From positions 372,001-436,000 of the forward strand of contig JAHLEZ010000007.1 of assembly GCA_020726505.1 (NCBI GenBank): a DNA stretch of 64,000 nt. Direction: 5' to 3'. How positions within the stretch are numbered: position 1 is the stretch's first letter; every line of letters begins with the position of its first letter. A model generated the notes under the pieces. The model did not search any database and was not told where the DNA came from. It saw only the letters and a program-made list of their open reading frames with translations. Made by a program: the position numbers and the translations under genes. Below are positions 1 through 12,290 of this stretch, in pieces. The stretch is from Leptodontidium sp. MPI-SDFR-AT-0119 (Eukaryota; Ascomycota; Leotiomycetes; Helotiales; Leptodontidiaceae).

Positions 1-1061
1 GACACAAATTCGCTTCATGGCAGGCTACGGGGCTGTAAGCCTTTCAATCCACTTCCAGATCCAGGGACATTGGCTGAGAAGCCCAGGAAAACCAACATGA
101 ATCAGTCTCCTTCTCACAAGCTCTGCTGCACGCAACAAAGAAACTGAACGTAATCGCCGCCCTTCTCCCAGGACCATGGAACCCCGCCATAGCAGCGAAG
201 CAAATCGCCAGCATCGATCACTACACCAACGGGCGCATTTCCGTCAACGTCGTCTCGGGCTGGTTCAAAGCAGAATTCACCAGCATCGGACAATGGTGGC
301 TCGAGCACGCCGAGCGCTACAGACGGAGCAGAGAGTTCATCGAATGTCTGCGTGGGATCTGGACGCAGGAGAAATTCACATTCAAAGGCGACTTCTACCA
401 ATTCCACGACTATCCACTCTCGCCAAAACCTCTCGCCCTACCAGGCCGTCCTCATCCTCTGATTTTCCAGGGCGGTAACTCGATTGATGCTCGTGAGAAT
501 GGAGCGAACGCTTCGGATTATTACTTCATGAATGGAAATACACTTGAGGGTTTCCAGGAGCAGATCGCGGATGTGAAAGAGCGTGCTGCGAAAGTAGGTC
601 GGGAGGGTGAAGTACGGTTCGCTGTCAATGGTTTCGCGATCGTCAAGGAGACTGAAGCGGAAGCTATCCAGCTCCTTTCCGAAATCCAAGGCAAAGCTGA
701 CAAGGAAGCTGTCGCAGCTTTCGGTGACGCAGTAAAGCAAGCTGGGTCGTCGACAGGTAACAAGAAGGGCATGTGGGCTGACAGCAAATTCGAGGATCTG
801 GTTCAGTATAATGATGGGTTCAAGACGAAGCTGATTGGAACGAAGGAACAAGTTGCCGATCGCATTTTGCTGCTGAAGAGTTTGGGTATTGATATTGTGC
901 TGTTGGCTTTCTTGCATTATGAAGAGGATATTGAGAATTTTGGAAGGGAGGTCTTGCCGCTTATTAGGAAGTTGGAGGCTGAGGGGAGAGGGACGAATGC
1001 CGAGGAGGAGATTGAGAGGACGGGCGAGGTATACAAGGCGAAGAAAGCGGAGAAGGCTTGA
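1..1061 (+). CDS. Flavin-dependent LLM-class monooxygenase (dimethylsulfone/alkanesulfonate monooxygenase-like), 5' partial
   Basis: The 3' part of a bacterial-luciferase-like (LLM) monooxygenase. Enzymes of this group use reduced flavin and O2 to split C-S bonds in sulfones or sulfonates, which fits sulfur scavenging. Two exons are visible: up to 34 (reading TQIRFMAGYGA), a 52-nt intron 35-86 (GTAAGC..CAG), then 87-1061. About 335 residues are present, so perhaps 30 N-terminal residues lie outside the window. Family motifs seen include NQHESVSFSQALLHATKKL, the IDHYTNGRISVNVVSGW segment, IFQGGNS, and the C-terminal VQYNDGFKTKLIGT. These match the SfnG branch most closely. The protein is lysine/glutamate-rich at its end and stops at 1059-1061. 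The substrate is inferred from family likeness only. Confidence 0.85.
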
Positions 1062-1847
1062 TTTTGTTAACATGATAAATTTTGTTCTATTGTAGCATGA
1101 TATTTCGTTCTTATTCAAGGTGGCGTTTGCTTGATTGGTCAATGGGCACCAGCATGCGAAGGAGGTAGGAGAGAAATCTGGAGTTCACCTAGCAGAGTCA
1201 CGTGGGATTGTTTTCTTCGTGCCTTCCCCTTCCTTGTTCAAAATAAAAAAAATTCAACTGGTTCGAGGCTTCAAGTGCTGAAATTTACAGCTTGACAGTT
1301 GCTATTTAGCCTTCGCCAACCCTTAAGCAAACAGCAACGACCCTCAACACATTTGTCATAAAGTCTTCCAAACTCGTTCTCCATCTCTCAAATCACGGCT
1401 TGCTCCAAGACTACAAAAGGACATCATCCTTTACCCCAAAGCTATTGAACAGCCACCTTCAGATTTTCTCGAGACTCTAAGCTTTCATTTACCATTTTTC
1501 TCAAGCCACCAGTATCTTACCAACTTCATATACAAACCTCATTCTCAACACCAAAACCATGCAATTCAACTTCAGGTTAAAGGCTGTTTCACATCATCTC
1601 TTTCATACCTCGATCGCATACTCCACGATTTCTGGGTAGTCTCTTCTTCAATCCCTCAGAGGTCAAACGTTTCGCACTCTCCTTGGTGATTGCAAAGGCA
1701 TTCACTGACGTCTCTCCACTTTCCTCTGGCCTTTCCCTCGACTAGCGACTTTCCCCTAGCTGACATACGTGTTTTCAAGAATTTAATCTTTCCACAAACT
1801 TCAGTTTCACCGCTCAAACTCGATCTCCCCGGCCATCAGTCCACAAT
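1062..1847. other. Intergenic spacer and leader of MYND copy 1
   Basis: No gene is supported here. The last 400 bases before 1848 are pyrimidine-rich (CT/CAAC runs), as is usual for fungal promoters and 5' leaders. A 234-codon minus-strand frame over 438-1142 is mostly antisense to the monooxygenase and is not a gene. Confidence 0.5.
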
Positions 1848-2670
1848 ATGGAAGCTACTACCTACTATCCAACGACGGAATGCGCTCACTGCTCCAAATT
1901 CGCCAACCGGTTCTGTTCCCGCTGCAAAGATGCGCCCATTCTATCTGACGGCCTCCGAAAGGCCTACTACTGCAGTTCAGCTTGCCAAAGGGCACACTGG
2001 GAGACTCACAAGGGTGACTGCACAATCCTGAAGGCCGGTAAGACTCTCTACAGAGCTGGTGATATTCTTCAACAACTCTTCTACCAGTACAGAGAGAAAC
2101 TCTTTGACCGGCGTCTTGCAAAAATCGAGAATAGATGCTCAAAGCTGTATATCTACGACAGGAACTTCACAGACCATGAGTTGAGCAAGCCCCTACGGGA
2201 GGATACCATCACTGTCTCATTCCCCGAGATGATGTACAAAACTCCCGAGGACAAGAAGGCCGTTTTAGTTCACATCGCGTGTTCCGATGCAATCGCTTTC
2301 TTCCACGATCTTGCGGGGTATTTACTCTCTGGTACAGATCATGATCCGCTCATCACTCAAATTGCCCTAAGCTAACCTGCACCTGGTCGATGTTTAGTCT
2401 GGAATCAACGAAGCCTGCGTCTTCCACAAGGATCACGACCAGAAGATTGTCGGTATCACAGCGACCGGCCAAGTGGACGGGGCTCAACCACACGATATCT
2501 GGATTGTCACGCTCAAAGCCTCGGGTGAAAAGTACGCAGTTGATCTCACTGGCGCCCAGTTCGGTTACTATGAGCCTGTCAGTCCTTGGGACGAATTCGT
2601 TGCCAACAGGGTCCGAACGCAGGGATTCCACAAGGTGCCATTGCAGTTCCGGTACTTCGGTGGTTTTTAG
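1848..2670 (+). CDS. MYND-type zinc-finger protein, array copy 1 (C-terminus lost, decaying)
   Basis: First of six paralogues. Exon 1 (1848-2331) starts with a complete MYND finger: C12, C15, C23, C26, C42, C46, H54, C58. Next comes the paralogue-wide block LYRAGDILQQLFYQYREKLF. The intron 2332-2413 has a CTAAC branch near 2372. The nearer acceptor at 2397 gives the wrong frame, while the AG at 2413 gives the same junction residue type as copies 2 and 4. Exon 2 encodes the second conserved motif, YAVDLTGAQFGYYEPV, and stops at TAG 2668-2670, for 246 residues. Beyond the stop the same frame still reads like the paralogues' C-terminus to about 2830. A shift then leads into a frame ending at 2948. 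The product, if made, lacks roughly 90 C-terminal residues. MYND fingers bind proline-rich partner peptides; the partner here is unknown. Confidence 0.7.
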
Positions 2671-3303
2671 GCTTATATGAAGCACAGTTTGAAGACCAGA
2701 GTACCAAACCAGGCAACTGTGGCACATTCTCTCAACCTGATGATCTCGAAGGACTTGGTGGATGTTGTGAAGACCTGGGAGATGGGAGACGGCGAGGAGC
2801 GAAGGCCGGTTAAGGAAATGTTTAGTTTCCAGAGATGAACTTCAAGAAGTTGCGAGATGAAGTGGTGGAGTGGTTTGCAAGTGGATTGGACGTGTGCATG
2901 ACTGAGATGCAGACCAAGACCTCTGAGGCCTACGGACAGAAGCCCTAAAGTCGTAAAATTGATGACGACATTGAAGATATCGAGAAGTCGTTTTCTTTCT
3001 TTCGACATTCGTCAACGGTAGGAGCTGCTTTGGCACTCCACGTCTGAAGGGTTTCATTTCGGATCTGCAACGTGGTCGTTTTCATTTAAGGGGGGTTGCG
3101 TTGTTTCCAAGAATATTGCGTTAATTATGAAACAATCGTATTTTCTTTTCAAAATTCTGTACTTGTCAAGTTCGCAAGCAATCCAATCGCCCATCGAAAA
3201 TAAACAATCAAAATCAAAAATCAAAGTCAAGTCCCCACGACTTGCCACCTTCCTAGCTCCAGCCATCACGTTCCATTCATACTAGATCTTTTCAACCCAT
3301 CAC

Positions 3304-5403
3304 CTAAACACCCCTAGCACCCATGGAATTCCTCTGCAAGAAGTCCGTGACCGCAGGCGCAATACTGGGTCTGCGGCTAGTCTGCCCCTCCACAGTGACA
3401 ACACTTGCGCGTCTCTGCGCTAACTCTGCCTTATCGCCAATCTTCTTGGAGATGCTTGGCACGAAAGACGGACGGCGAGTCTCATCCTTGGTCTCGTATT
3501 GTATGGCAAGCATATTGTTTTCGTGCTCATTGAAGGGGTCGACGATTGTCTTCGAGAACTGACGGGCGGGGACTTTCTTCGCGAAGAGGACGTCAAGTTC
3601 GTGGTAAGAGCGGTTCCAGGTCTCTGGGAGGCGGAAATAGGACCAGACGAACATGCAGAAACAAGTGCCGCCCCACACAAATCTGTTCATGGTCAGTACA
3701 GGATCCTCGCAATTCTTTGGTAGGTGGTGGATGGTGCTAGGTATGAGATGTGGGATGCAAGGGAGGGCTAACATACCCAGTGTAGCCACGCAAGTTCCAA
3801 GCTTGAGGGTTCATGAAGTACTGTTGTAGAGTTCCTCCGATTGTTCCAGTCAAGTTACTGGCATTGCGGGCGAGACAGATAGTCTTCTGGCGGAGACGTG
3901 TGGAGCCCATCTCAGCTGGCAGAGCCCATCCAAGTTGACCTGCTGAGAGCTGGAAGATGAATGTCCAGAGGAGTGTGAGAACAGCTTGGGTCATGCCGAT
4001 TGAGGGGCGGTCAGTCCAGATGTTCAGGATACCGATTAGCATTAGCACTACGCACATGCCTGCCATTCCCCAGACGTAGATGATGCGACGGCCGAAGTAG
4101 GGCATGAGAGCTGAATGGATTAGTCTTTGATCTGGGGAGGAGAACAGGTGAACATACCGAACCAGTTGACAAAGCAGCCCACCAAAGCCAAAGCAGTGCC
4201 TCCGAGAGCAAGGGAGTAAGTAGCCGACGTTCCAATACCAACATTCTGAAAGAAGTAAGAGCTGTTGTAGGCGAAGCAGATGCCGCAGAGGATCTGGCCA
4301 GCGAAGCAAACACAAGCGATCTCTGTCCGTCGAAGCTCAAATCCTTTGAAGCAATCCCAATAGCTGGTTCCGACGGAGAGTTGCTCTTCAAGATTGTTGG
4401 TGTAGACGATTGTGGCGAGTGTGCGCATTGGGTTGACATGTGTCGCCTTTGGGCTTTGGAGACGACGGAGAGACTTTTCGGCTTCATCGAGGCGGTTCAT
4501 TCGGACCAAGTACCAAGGACTCTCGGGTGCCAGGTAAACTAGTGGGATGAGGACGATTGGCCACACCCATTGCAATGCGAATGGAATGCGGTAACCCCAT
4601 TCATCGGTGCGGGTTGAGAGGCCTTTGAGAACACCAGCAGAGATAAACTGGCCGATGATGAAGCACATGTTGGTGTAGGAAGTCATGTAGGTGCGAAGAG
4701 ATGTTGGCAGAATCTCAGAAGCGTAGGCTGGAGGTGCAGTGGCAAGGATTCCCCACGGGACACTGTAGTTGGTCAGACGAGGATCTTTTGGGGAAGGTAT
4801 TTGAACTCACCCGCAGAGAACTCCTCCAATGCATAGAACAGTGAGATTGGGAGCAAAAAAGGTAATGAAGATGAAGCAGAACAAGGCCGCAAGGGCACCA
4901 ATGACAACACGTCGTTGGCCGAATTTAGCGACAAGGTATCCGTTCAAGAGCGTACCGAAGAAACTTCCAACACCAGAAGCATTACCGATGCCAGCCTGCC
5001 AAGCTGCAGTGAGCTGGTAACCGCTCGGAATTTGGCGAGAAACTCCAACGAAATGACCATATTTGATTTGGAAAGATGCTGATATGTATTGTTAACTGGT
5101 GTTCGATGGGAAGTAAAATGTATACTTACGGTAAGCGAAGAAGTTTCCAATCAGGTTGGTGTCATATCCCTCCATGATGACACAAGTGGACATTACGAGA
5201 GACCATAAAACAGCTTTTGGGTAGGCTTGGAGTGCAGCGAGAGGGCCAAGCTCCTTCTCGTCGACGAAGACCTCCGCTGCTTCGGTCTGGAGGGCTTTGT
5301 TTCCCCACTTCTCATCTCTCCAAGAACGGTCGAAGTGGCCATTCTCTTCGATTTCAACCTGCTGAGGCTGATCATCAACAGTGAAGTCTTGTTTGGCGGA
5401 CAT
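3304..5403 (-). CDS. MFS sugar transporter, alpha-glucoside (maltose)-permease-like
   Basis: A plasma-membrane proton/sugar symporter of the MFS sugar porter family. Five exons on the minus strand: 5403-5130, 5078-4811, 4762-4158, 4110-3777, 3682-3304 (introns 51, 48, 47 and 94 nt), giving 619 residues. Sequence signs: [18 protein letters not shown] at TM1, as in fungal MAL-type porters; a [13 protein letters not shown] loop; the PESPWYLVR motif after TM6; [16 protein letters not shown] in TM12; and the closing [18 protein letters not shown] signature. The cytosolic N-terminus is acidic and the C-tail is long (about 100 residues, Ser/Arg-rich), so the protein is longer than the usual 520-560. 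The likely substrates are alpha-glucosides, but the sequence cannot tell maltose from related sugars. It stands between MYND copies 1 and 2 on the opposite strand. Confidence 0.9.
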
Positions 5404-6876
5404 TTTTGATTGTGAAGCTCGAGGTCGATGGGATTTGCGCTGTGCGGACGGGGCTGAAGCTGAATATATTGTCCAGGAACAGTGAAGAGCTGCTCTCTGG
5501 TGGATTGGAGTAGTGTAGAGATGCTAAGTGCAGAAGGAAGCTGATGATCTGATCTTCATATTTCGTGGGAACGAAGGCAGAGTTATATAGAGATTTCATA
5601 TTCTCTCATTTTGGCGTTGGTGGCAGTGATGCCCTCAATTCTCTCATCCTTCGCGACCAGTCCGTGTGGCGCTCACATCACATGTAGAATGCGTCACAGA
5701 TATCTTTCTAGAACGCCCTAAGAACAGTCGGAAAACAGGGTGGAGATGCAATTCCATTGAGGCTTTTGATGTCCCAGGTCGTGATGGGGTATCAGATGGA
5801 GGATCCAGACGCGGGTAGGAGAAGGCGGGGTTGGTAGTCTCCCCCGAGCTGGTCCCCAAGCTTCACTTCTAAGAAGCCAGGCTCTTTTACTGGACAATTC
5901 GATTTAAGACAATACCAGCATATCATTTGCTTATTCTTGTAGTAGTTCAGAGTCGGAATTCGGGATAAGAAGTGGTGTGACCTGGCGAATCAGAGAGAGG
6001 AGGAGGCTCTCGCTCGTGGCGGATTTGGCGGCGGAATTGGGCGGGATTGCTATTTCGTGAACCGCCGCTATACTATACACCTTGTGTGCATTGGGTAGTT
6101 CATGGAAATGCTTAGTTTTGAATAATATTGGATTTCCAGGAAGCTTATTCGTCATAAGAGACCATAAGATCGAGATCCAGCTGATCACATCCCAGCAAAG
6201 ACCTCAGAACCAGCTTCTTGGGCCGCTTCTTTTCTCGCCTCTTCACTTTTACTGGTTGACGGTTGTAAGTACAACCTTTCCGGGTCTTTGAGGCCGTTCG
6301 GAATAGGAGTAAGGTTGTTGGACAAGATGGATTGAGCTGAGATGCCATGGTGCAGATCTGGAGAAGCGGAATTCGTGCGGGGTAAAATCTGCTTGGTCTC
6401 GTGCCTCCACACAGTTGAAAACAGAACATATTAGCATTTCCGACCCCCTCAAGCCACTTCTCAGCTGAGCCGTGTGAGGAGACTGCCCCTTACCAGTTAT
6501 TGGTGGGAAGTGGCTCTGCTGGTGGTGAAGTGATGGGGAGGCGTTTCTTAAGCCTTTTGGCGTTGGCGCTCCAGATCGTTCCTCAAGAACCTTGCCATCC
6601 ATCTTTTTGCACACAACTACATCGGCCTCTTCTTGGGCTAAATCGCACTCAAATCCTGTTGAAAATGCACCTTTTGTTAATCCATCAATTCCAGAGTATC
6701 GGTCCGGGATGTTGGAATCGTCACTGAGCCAAGTCAAATAGCGCTTGCTACCCTTCGAGGCGACACAACCATTGCTCCTTCTGTTGAGGCGCTGTGAGGC
6801 CGCTTTTGTGATACAATCATCTACCAGGCAACAAAACTGGATCGCAACTCCTGAAAGTCCTGAGAGAAATCTCTAC
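5404..6876. other. Intergenic, shared upstream region of two divergent genes
   Basis: Lies between the 5' ends of the sugar transporter (minus) and the membrane protein (plus), so it should hold both promoters. Several minus-strand open frames exist (the longest 6249-6737, 162 codons), but they overlap one another in different frames and show no recognisable domain, so none is called. Confidence 0.4.
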
Positions 6877-7933
6877 ATGGCTTCAATACCAGCTTCCGAC
6901 ATATCCGATCGGCCATGGTCTGGGGAGTGGACGGCAACTGCGTTGGTCGTCATTCTCTGCACCGGCATCTCCATCAGCAATGCGATAGAGCTTTTGTTGT
7001 TAGTTGTAATAACCTTCAAAAGAAGAACCGGTCTCTACTTCTGGAGTTTGCTGGTAACGTCCTGCTCGATCCTGCCGTACAGTGTGGGTTTCTTCATTGC
7101 GTATATAAGTGAGTTGGACTCGCATCTATCTCTCCATTTTAATGCTACCAATCCACATACTTCTGACCCTGTGGGGTTTTGGATGGGTACTCCCATCTTA
7201 CTTCTGCTGTTAATGCCTTGCAAAATGTTATTCGTCAACCTAACAATTCACAGGAATCAGCCATCACTTACTCGGGGACATTCTCAACAATATTGGCTGG
7301 GCTATCCTCATTACCGGGCAGTCAATAGTCCTCTACTCAAGACTTGGCTTACTGCTGCAGTCTAAGAGGACTTTGCGCAATCTCCTGACCTTCATTCTTG
7401 TCAATGGCTTTGTACTTTATACCACCACAACCATCTTACACTACGGAACCTATCATCCAGATCGCAGTGTAGCAGCACGCTTCTCAGACGGTATTAAAAT
7501 CATGGAGAAGGTCCAGATGACTCTCTTCTGCATCCAAGAGTTCTACATATCCGCACTATATATCCGAGAAGTATGGCGCTTGTCGAGGGTATTGGAGAAG
7601 GGCGGAAGAGGGCGAAGAACGATGTGGGAGCTAGGTGTAATCAATGTTGTGATTGTGATACTGGATATTGCTTTGCTGGCTCTGGAATATCTTGGCTTCA
7701 GTGTGTTGGAGCAAGTCTTCAAGGCAGTGGCGTACAGCTACAAGTTGAAGATGGAATTTGCGATCCTGGGAAAGCTGGTTGATGTTTCGGGAGTTGAGGA
7801 TGGGAGACATCTGGAGACTCCTAGTAACTCCTGGGGTGATGCCTCTTTGAGAGACATGAGTGGTAATGGTAACTTGCATGGAAAGAAAGGCTCATGCGCT
7901 AAGTTTGAGGTGGAACATGCCGGCTTTGTGTGA
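6877..7933 (+). CDS. Fungal multi-pass integral membrane protein (DUF7703-like)
   Basis: Two exons, 6877-7108 and 7254-7933, joined across a 145-nt intron with GTGAGT donor, CTAAC branch and CAG acceptor, give 303 residues. The chosen ATG (6877) is the first in the open frame. Hydrophobic segments begin at WTATALVVILCTGISISNAI and continue through about six more spans. The block NNIGWAILITGQSIVLYSRL is the hallmark I recall for a widespread fungal membrane family with no known role (DUF7703-like). The tail after the last span is soluble and ends at TGA 7931-7933. Function is unknown. It is flanked by MYND copies but shares nothing with them. Confidence 0.75.
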
Positions 7934-8234
7934 AAAAAGAGGCTCTCAGGGGTCAGACAAACAACATCAAAGATCTGACCTTTTATCATTGATAATGTGG
8001 GATTAAGGAAGGGGACGTGTCGGTCATTGTTTCAAGGGCCGATGCCGCTGTCACGCTTTGTCACATTTGGAAACAAGGGTAGCAGGGGTCGCCAGGCCGC
8101 TGTTATTGTTGAAGTTGAACTCCAAACAAAAAGTTCGAAATCTCATCTTCATAAAGTTCGTTAAGAGATCGGTCTTCAACCTACAACCTCGAAACATTCT
8201 ACAACCTTCAGACATTAGGGAAATCTCCATCACC

Positions 8235-9552
8235 ATGGACTCTCACGGTATTAGGATTCTATCTATTACTTCACACCATCTCTGTACTAATCCACCATTA
8301 GATCCCTCCCCCGATGTCTTCTTCTCCGCAAACACAAGCCCCGTTCGACCAGCCTCGGCGGCTCCTAGCATAGAAATCACCACCACCGAGGACAGCTCTT
8401 GCCTGGAGACATCTCGCACCAGCTTCAGCAACTCTCCTTCCTCTGTTTATGCCAACGCTGCTACTGGATTCTGCTTCTGCGGAAATCCTTCTGAGGGTCG
8501 GTGCAGTGGCTGTGACGACACCCCAGGTCATCGAAACACCTATTACTGCAGCAAAGAATGCCAAGCTACAGACCAGCCACGACATGTTCAGATGTGCAAG
8601 TCACTGAATACACTCCGCACTTTGCATCGAGCCAGCATCTCTCTCCAGGAGATTTTCTACATGTATCGTGCGAAGTTGTTTGATAGACCAGTAGCCAAGA
8701 TCGACAAGACGGAGGCAGAAGGATACATTAGGTTGGTCATCTGTGAAGGTAGAGTCACACAACCAACAAACGACCTTCAATATCTTCACAAACTGCCCTG
8801 CAAATTGTTTGGAGAGGAGGATCAGGATGACGAGGACAATGAAAACGAGGACAAGAGAGCAATTCTGGCTCACTCAGCAAGTGCCCAGTCCCTCGTGTGG
8901 ATGCATGATTTGATCGGTTACTTTCTAGCTGGTAGGCTCCATCCCTCCTTATATAAAGATTCTTTACTAACCTTAGGTAACTGCAGATGTCGCATTTGCT
9001 ATCAGTGAACAAAGAGTTACGCCCATCTATGGCAAGAGATCTGTTGTCTCAGTCGATTGTAACAAACAACTGGATTTGGCAACCTCCGAGCACTTCATTC
9101 TCGCCATTACTCTAAAGAACGCCGCTGGTACCTTTGCCCTCGATCTCTGCGGAGCACAGTACGGATTCTACGACACCCTCACCCGATTCGACGAATACAA
9201 GGCCCGTGGCATCGCCAATGCTGCTCCCCTCCAATTCGGCAACCATGAATCTATCCGCTACAGTGTGGATTGCCTCCGCCGCGAGAGAACTCGACGCGGT
9301 GCTCTGACTCGGGTCAACTTGCAGACTTCGCAGAAGCTTGTCAGTGGAGCTGTCGAATGGGAGAAGGAATATGGTACTCGGATCTCGACAATGTTGCAGG
9401 CTTCCACGGAGGTCTTTGAGAATAGGAAGGAGGGTTTGTTACACTACCTGGCGTACGAGATTCAGGAGCGGTTAGACAAGATGGCCGAGGAGGTCGCACC
9501 AGCCTTGGATGCCAGAGCTCGTAGCTGGTATGGAGCTGTTGCTGACACTTGA
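8235..9552 (+). CDS. MYND-type zinc-finger protein, array copy 2
   Basis: Apparently intact. ATG 8235 sits in a good context (caccATGG). Exon 1 runs to 8931, the intron is 8932-8986 (GTAGGC..CAG) and exon 2 is 8987-9552, for 420 residues. A 54-nt stretch 8248-8301 has a donor-like GTATTA, a TACTAAT branch and a TAG acceptor and is free of stops. It is probably an in-frame intron whose removal gives 402 residues. The MYND finger lies behind a Ser/Thr-rich leader of about 75 residues. Its first pair is C-x1-C (FCFCG) instead of C-x2-C, and the rest (CSGC, YYCSKEC, H-x3-C) is normal. Downstream are the family block LQEIFYMYRAKLFDR, an acidic insert (EEDQDDEDNENED) and the motif FALDLCGAQYGFYD. 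Role unknown; MYND fingers are protein-interaction modules. Confidence 0.75.
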
Positions 9553-10397
9553 AATCCGAATGAACCTGGAGGATTTTGTTGGGATGTTTGGAGACACTTC
9601 CGCACTCCTTGATGCTGCAGACAATTAGGTCTACAAATGTAGTTAGGCTGCAGAGATGATAGCCAGTTGTGCCCTTGAAATGGAAACCCTCCTCTTTGTT
9701 CCGCAGTCTTTGAGCCTTTGGTTCACAGCGTAGATAACAAAAGTCATAAATTTTAAAGCAGGTAGTAGCCGCTTTTGTTCACTACGGTACTGGCCACCAA
9801 ACTACTGAAGCCTGGGCACCAAATATTAAATCAACAACCAAAGAAATTATGTAATCCCCTCGTGAATTCCCCCAGACCTCCATGTGTCCAACAGAGAAAC
9901 ATATTTCTAGAAGCTCTAATTCCATTGCGGAAGGGACAGTGAATTCATTCGTGCTAGAAGGTTCCAGATACGTGGGTCTCTCTACAATATAAAGCAAACA
10001 TTTGGCCTGAAAGGCAACTCTTCGAGCCTAATACCTTTAAAGCATGGCGTCAGGTGAATGTTTTGGTTCCACAATTTAAGCGAGGTGGTTCCGGCGCGTG
10101 CACCGACCCCGCCTCGCACGTCTCGAGGTAATAAACTCCCTCGAAGGTTCTTCAACCTCCATTGCTTTCTACAACATTAACAAATTTGAGCAACGACTTC
10201 CTCTCTACATCCATCGATATCTCTTCGACTTGTCAGTCTATTCTTGAGGTTCGTCATCATACTGTAGTAAGTTCACACACCTCTATCTGCAGGTGGGCAT
10301 GTAATACACGGTGCTCTTGTTTACAAAACTCGATCTGATGTTTTTCTCCCCTTGTAGGTTCGAGTTCATCTTTAACATCCCTCTCCCATTTGTCACC
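9553..10397. other. Intergenic, upstream of MYND copy 3
   Basis: No coding evidence. The 3' part is CT-rich leader, and a GTAAGT at about 10268 with a TTGTAG at about 10359 could mark a 5' UTR intron of copy 3. Confidence 0.3.
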
Positions 10398-11529
10398 ATG
10401 CCTTCAACAACACCTCTCAATCCAGAGTGCGTCCGCTGCGGTGGCAAGGCTTCCTTGGTGTGCTCGGCCTGCCCCGAAGCCATCGACATTGACACGATTC
10501 CAACCTGGTACTGCACCACCGAATGTCAGGAGAAAGACTTAGAGAATCACAAGCCCTTGTGTGGTTTCATCCAATCTCACAACGGCTTATTCAAAGCTGC
10601 GTCTGTCATCCATGAAGTGTTCTGCGAGGTTCGCGACAAACTCTTGGCAGAAATAACCGTGGAGCTGGGAGATGGAGCGTGGGTAGCTTTTAAGAATGAA
10701 GACTTTGCTGGGGTTATTGACTTGGTCTACATGGTAAAGCTTCCTGATGGAATGACTGTAGCTGAGGTCAATCTTGATCAAGTGAAGCTGTATTGTGCTC
10801 CCTCTCCGCCGGATTGTGGGCCAACAGTTTGGTCAGGAATGTTCTCATTCGTAAGCATCCCCTTTCTTCTGTGGTTTAATGATACTTCATTCAGCTGCTC
10901 CCGTACCACGACCAACATCGCCAGGTCGCGGCATTCCTTCGAAGGTCACTCCTCTCCGCTCTCAGACCAGTCAATCCGATTGGAGTTCAACTGTTGGTGA
11001 TGCCACTGGCACTTCGTCAAAGATCGTCGATGTTACGCACATCATCATGAGGGTTGAGATGGGCAACGGCAGCGAGAATTTCGCCTTGGACTTCTACGGA
11101 CATGCGCTTGGTAACCCCAAAGCTGTTACACCAATGTTCAAGTATCTTTCGGACCATGTTCCATCGTCCGTGAGCACTGATGGCGATACATACTTTGGAT
11201 TCTGGAGAGTGTTCGCTGTGAAGCTCGGTCAGAAGGAGAGGACTGCATTCATTCTGTGCATCGACAGCATCCTTACTGACACCACTGTTGAAGATCTCAG
11301 AGATGGTTTGCGGTCATGGGAGGCCAAGGAGAAGACCACTTTGAAGGACCTACTCAGACTTCCCGCAGCCGAGATCGAGAGCAAGAAGCTGGAGTTAGGA
11401 AAGTCGATTTTCAAGACTTGCACCGAGGTTATAACCGCCAACAAAAAGAAGAGAGCTGGTGAAGCGGCCTACGACTCGGACGATGACAAGCCAGATCTCA
11501 TGGAGGATGTTGAGAACGAGACAGACTAG
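10398..11529 (+). CDS. MYND-type zinc-finger protein, array copy 3 (divergent; splice junction unresolved)
   Basis: ATG 10398 (caccATGC) opens a 151-codon exon to 10850, starting with a complete MYND finger (C-x2-C, C-x2-C, WYCTTEC, H-x3-C). The second exon is clearly coding in the frame that ends at 11529 and holds FALDFYGHALGNPK, a degenerate form of the family ALDLSSAQYGYY motif, then an acidic tail ending DVENETD. A textbook donor (GTAAGC at 10851) and acceptor (CAG at 10892-10894) are present, but joining them puts exon 2 one base out of frame. Acceptors at 10944 or 10965 restore the frame at the cost of a longer intron. Either the true acceptor is one of these or a one-base indel has broken the gene. 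The most diverged of the longer copies. Confidence 0.6.
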
Positions 11530-12290
11530 GTTGGGTTCATGGGCACATTAGAAGACTTGCTAGATTCAATGGTGGTGGCAGGATTCTGGACTGGGGATCT
11601 CATGAGCTAGCGGCAGCCGACAACGCATGTACTTCATTCTGAACAGCAACGATATGAAATGAAAGCTTCCCAAACCTCTGCAAAAGTGTGTTCAGCTATA
11701 ATTGTGATATTGGAAATTCATTCGTGACCTATTGCTTTCCATTTCACGATATATTCATGGCCAGAGCTTGCTGAAATCCTTGCAAATCCTCTTTCTTCAA
11801 TGATCTCAGTGAGAATCGTTCTAATATATGCTCCACATAAAATATATGCAAAAGTCTTTTAAATTTGATGTTCATACCACATGTCCGCAAAATTGGCTTC
11901 CTCTCGGTAGAAAAAAAAGTGACATGTCAGAGCAACCTCAAGGAGAAGAACGAGCTATTCAATGCTGTGATACCCCAAGGTGAAAGTCTTAGTCTGCATT
12001 CACGGGGGGCTGTATTAGGGGTACGGGGCTTCTAGGTATTTGGCCAGGCTTTGCAAACTTCTGTTTCTGCAACCAAATCTATTCTCAGCCACGATCTTAC
12101 TAAACACTATTCAAGTCTCAGGTGGTCCCTCGTACGCTTGACTGCCTGCTAAGAACTACTTTTCACGTTTCCCCACCAAGGTATCCTCTTCTCTCTACGC
12201 TTTCTAGAGCTGTTTATACCCAAGAATCACATGCTAACTTCTCAAGAAACATTCAGGTCTTCCTTCAAAGTCTCCTCAGCCTATTAGACA
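11530..12290. other. Intergenic, upstream of MYND copy 4
   Basis: AT-rich in its first half, CT-rich leader in its second half. No open frame with a recognisable product. Confidence 0.3.

Noticed and set aside
6249..6737. 162-codon minus-strand frame
   Set aside because: No motif, overlaps other frames of similar length, and lies in the shared upstream region of two genes.
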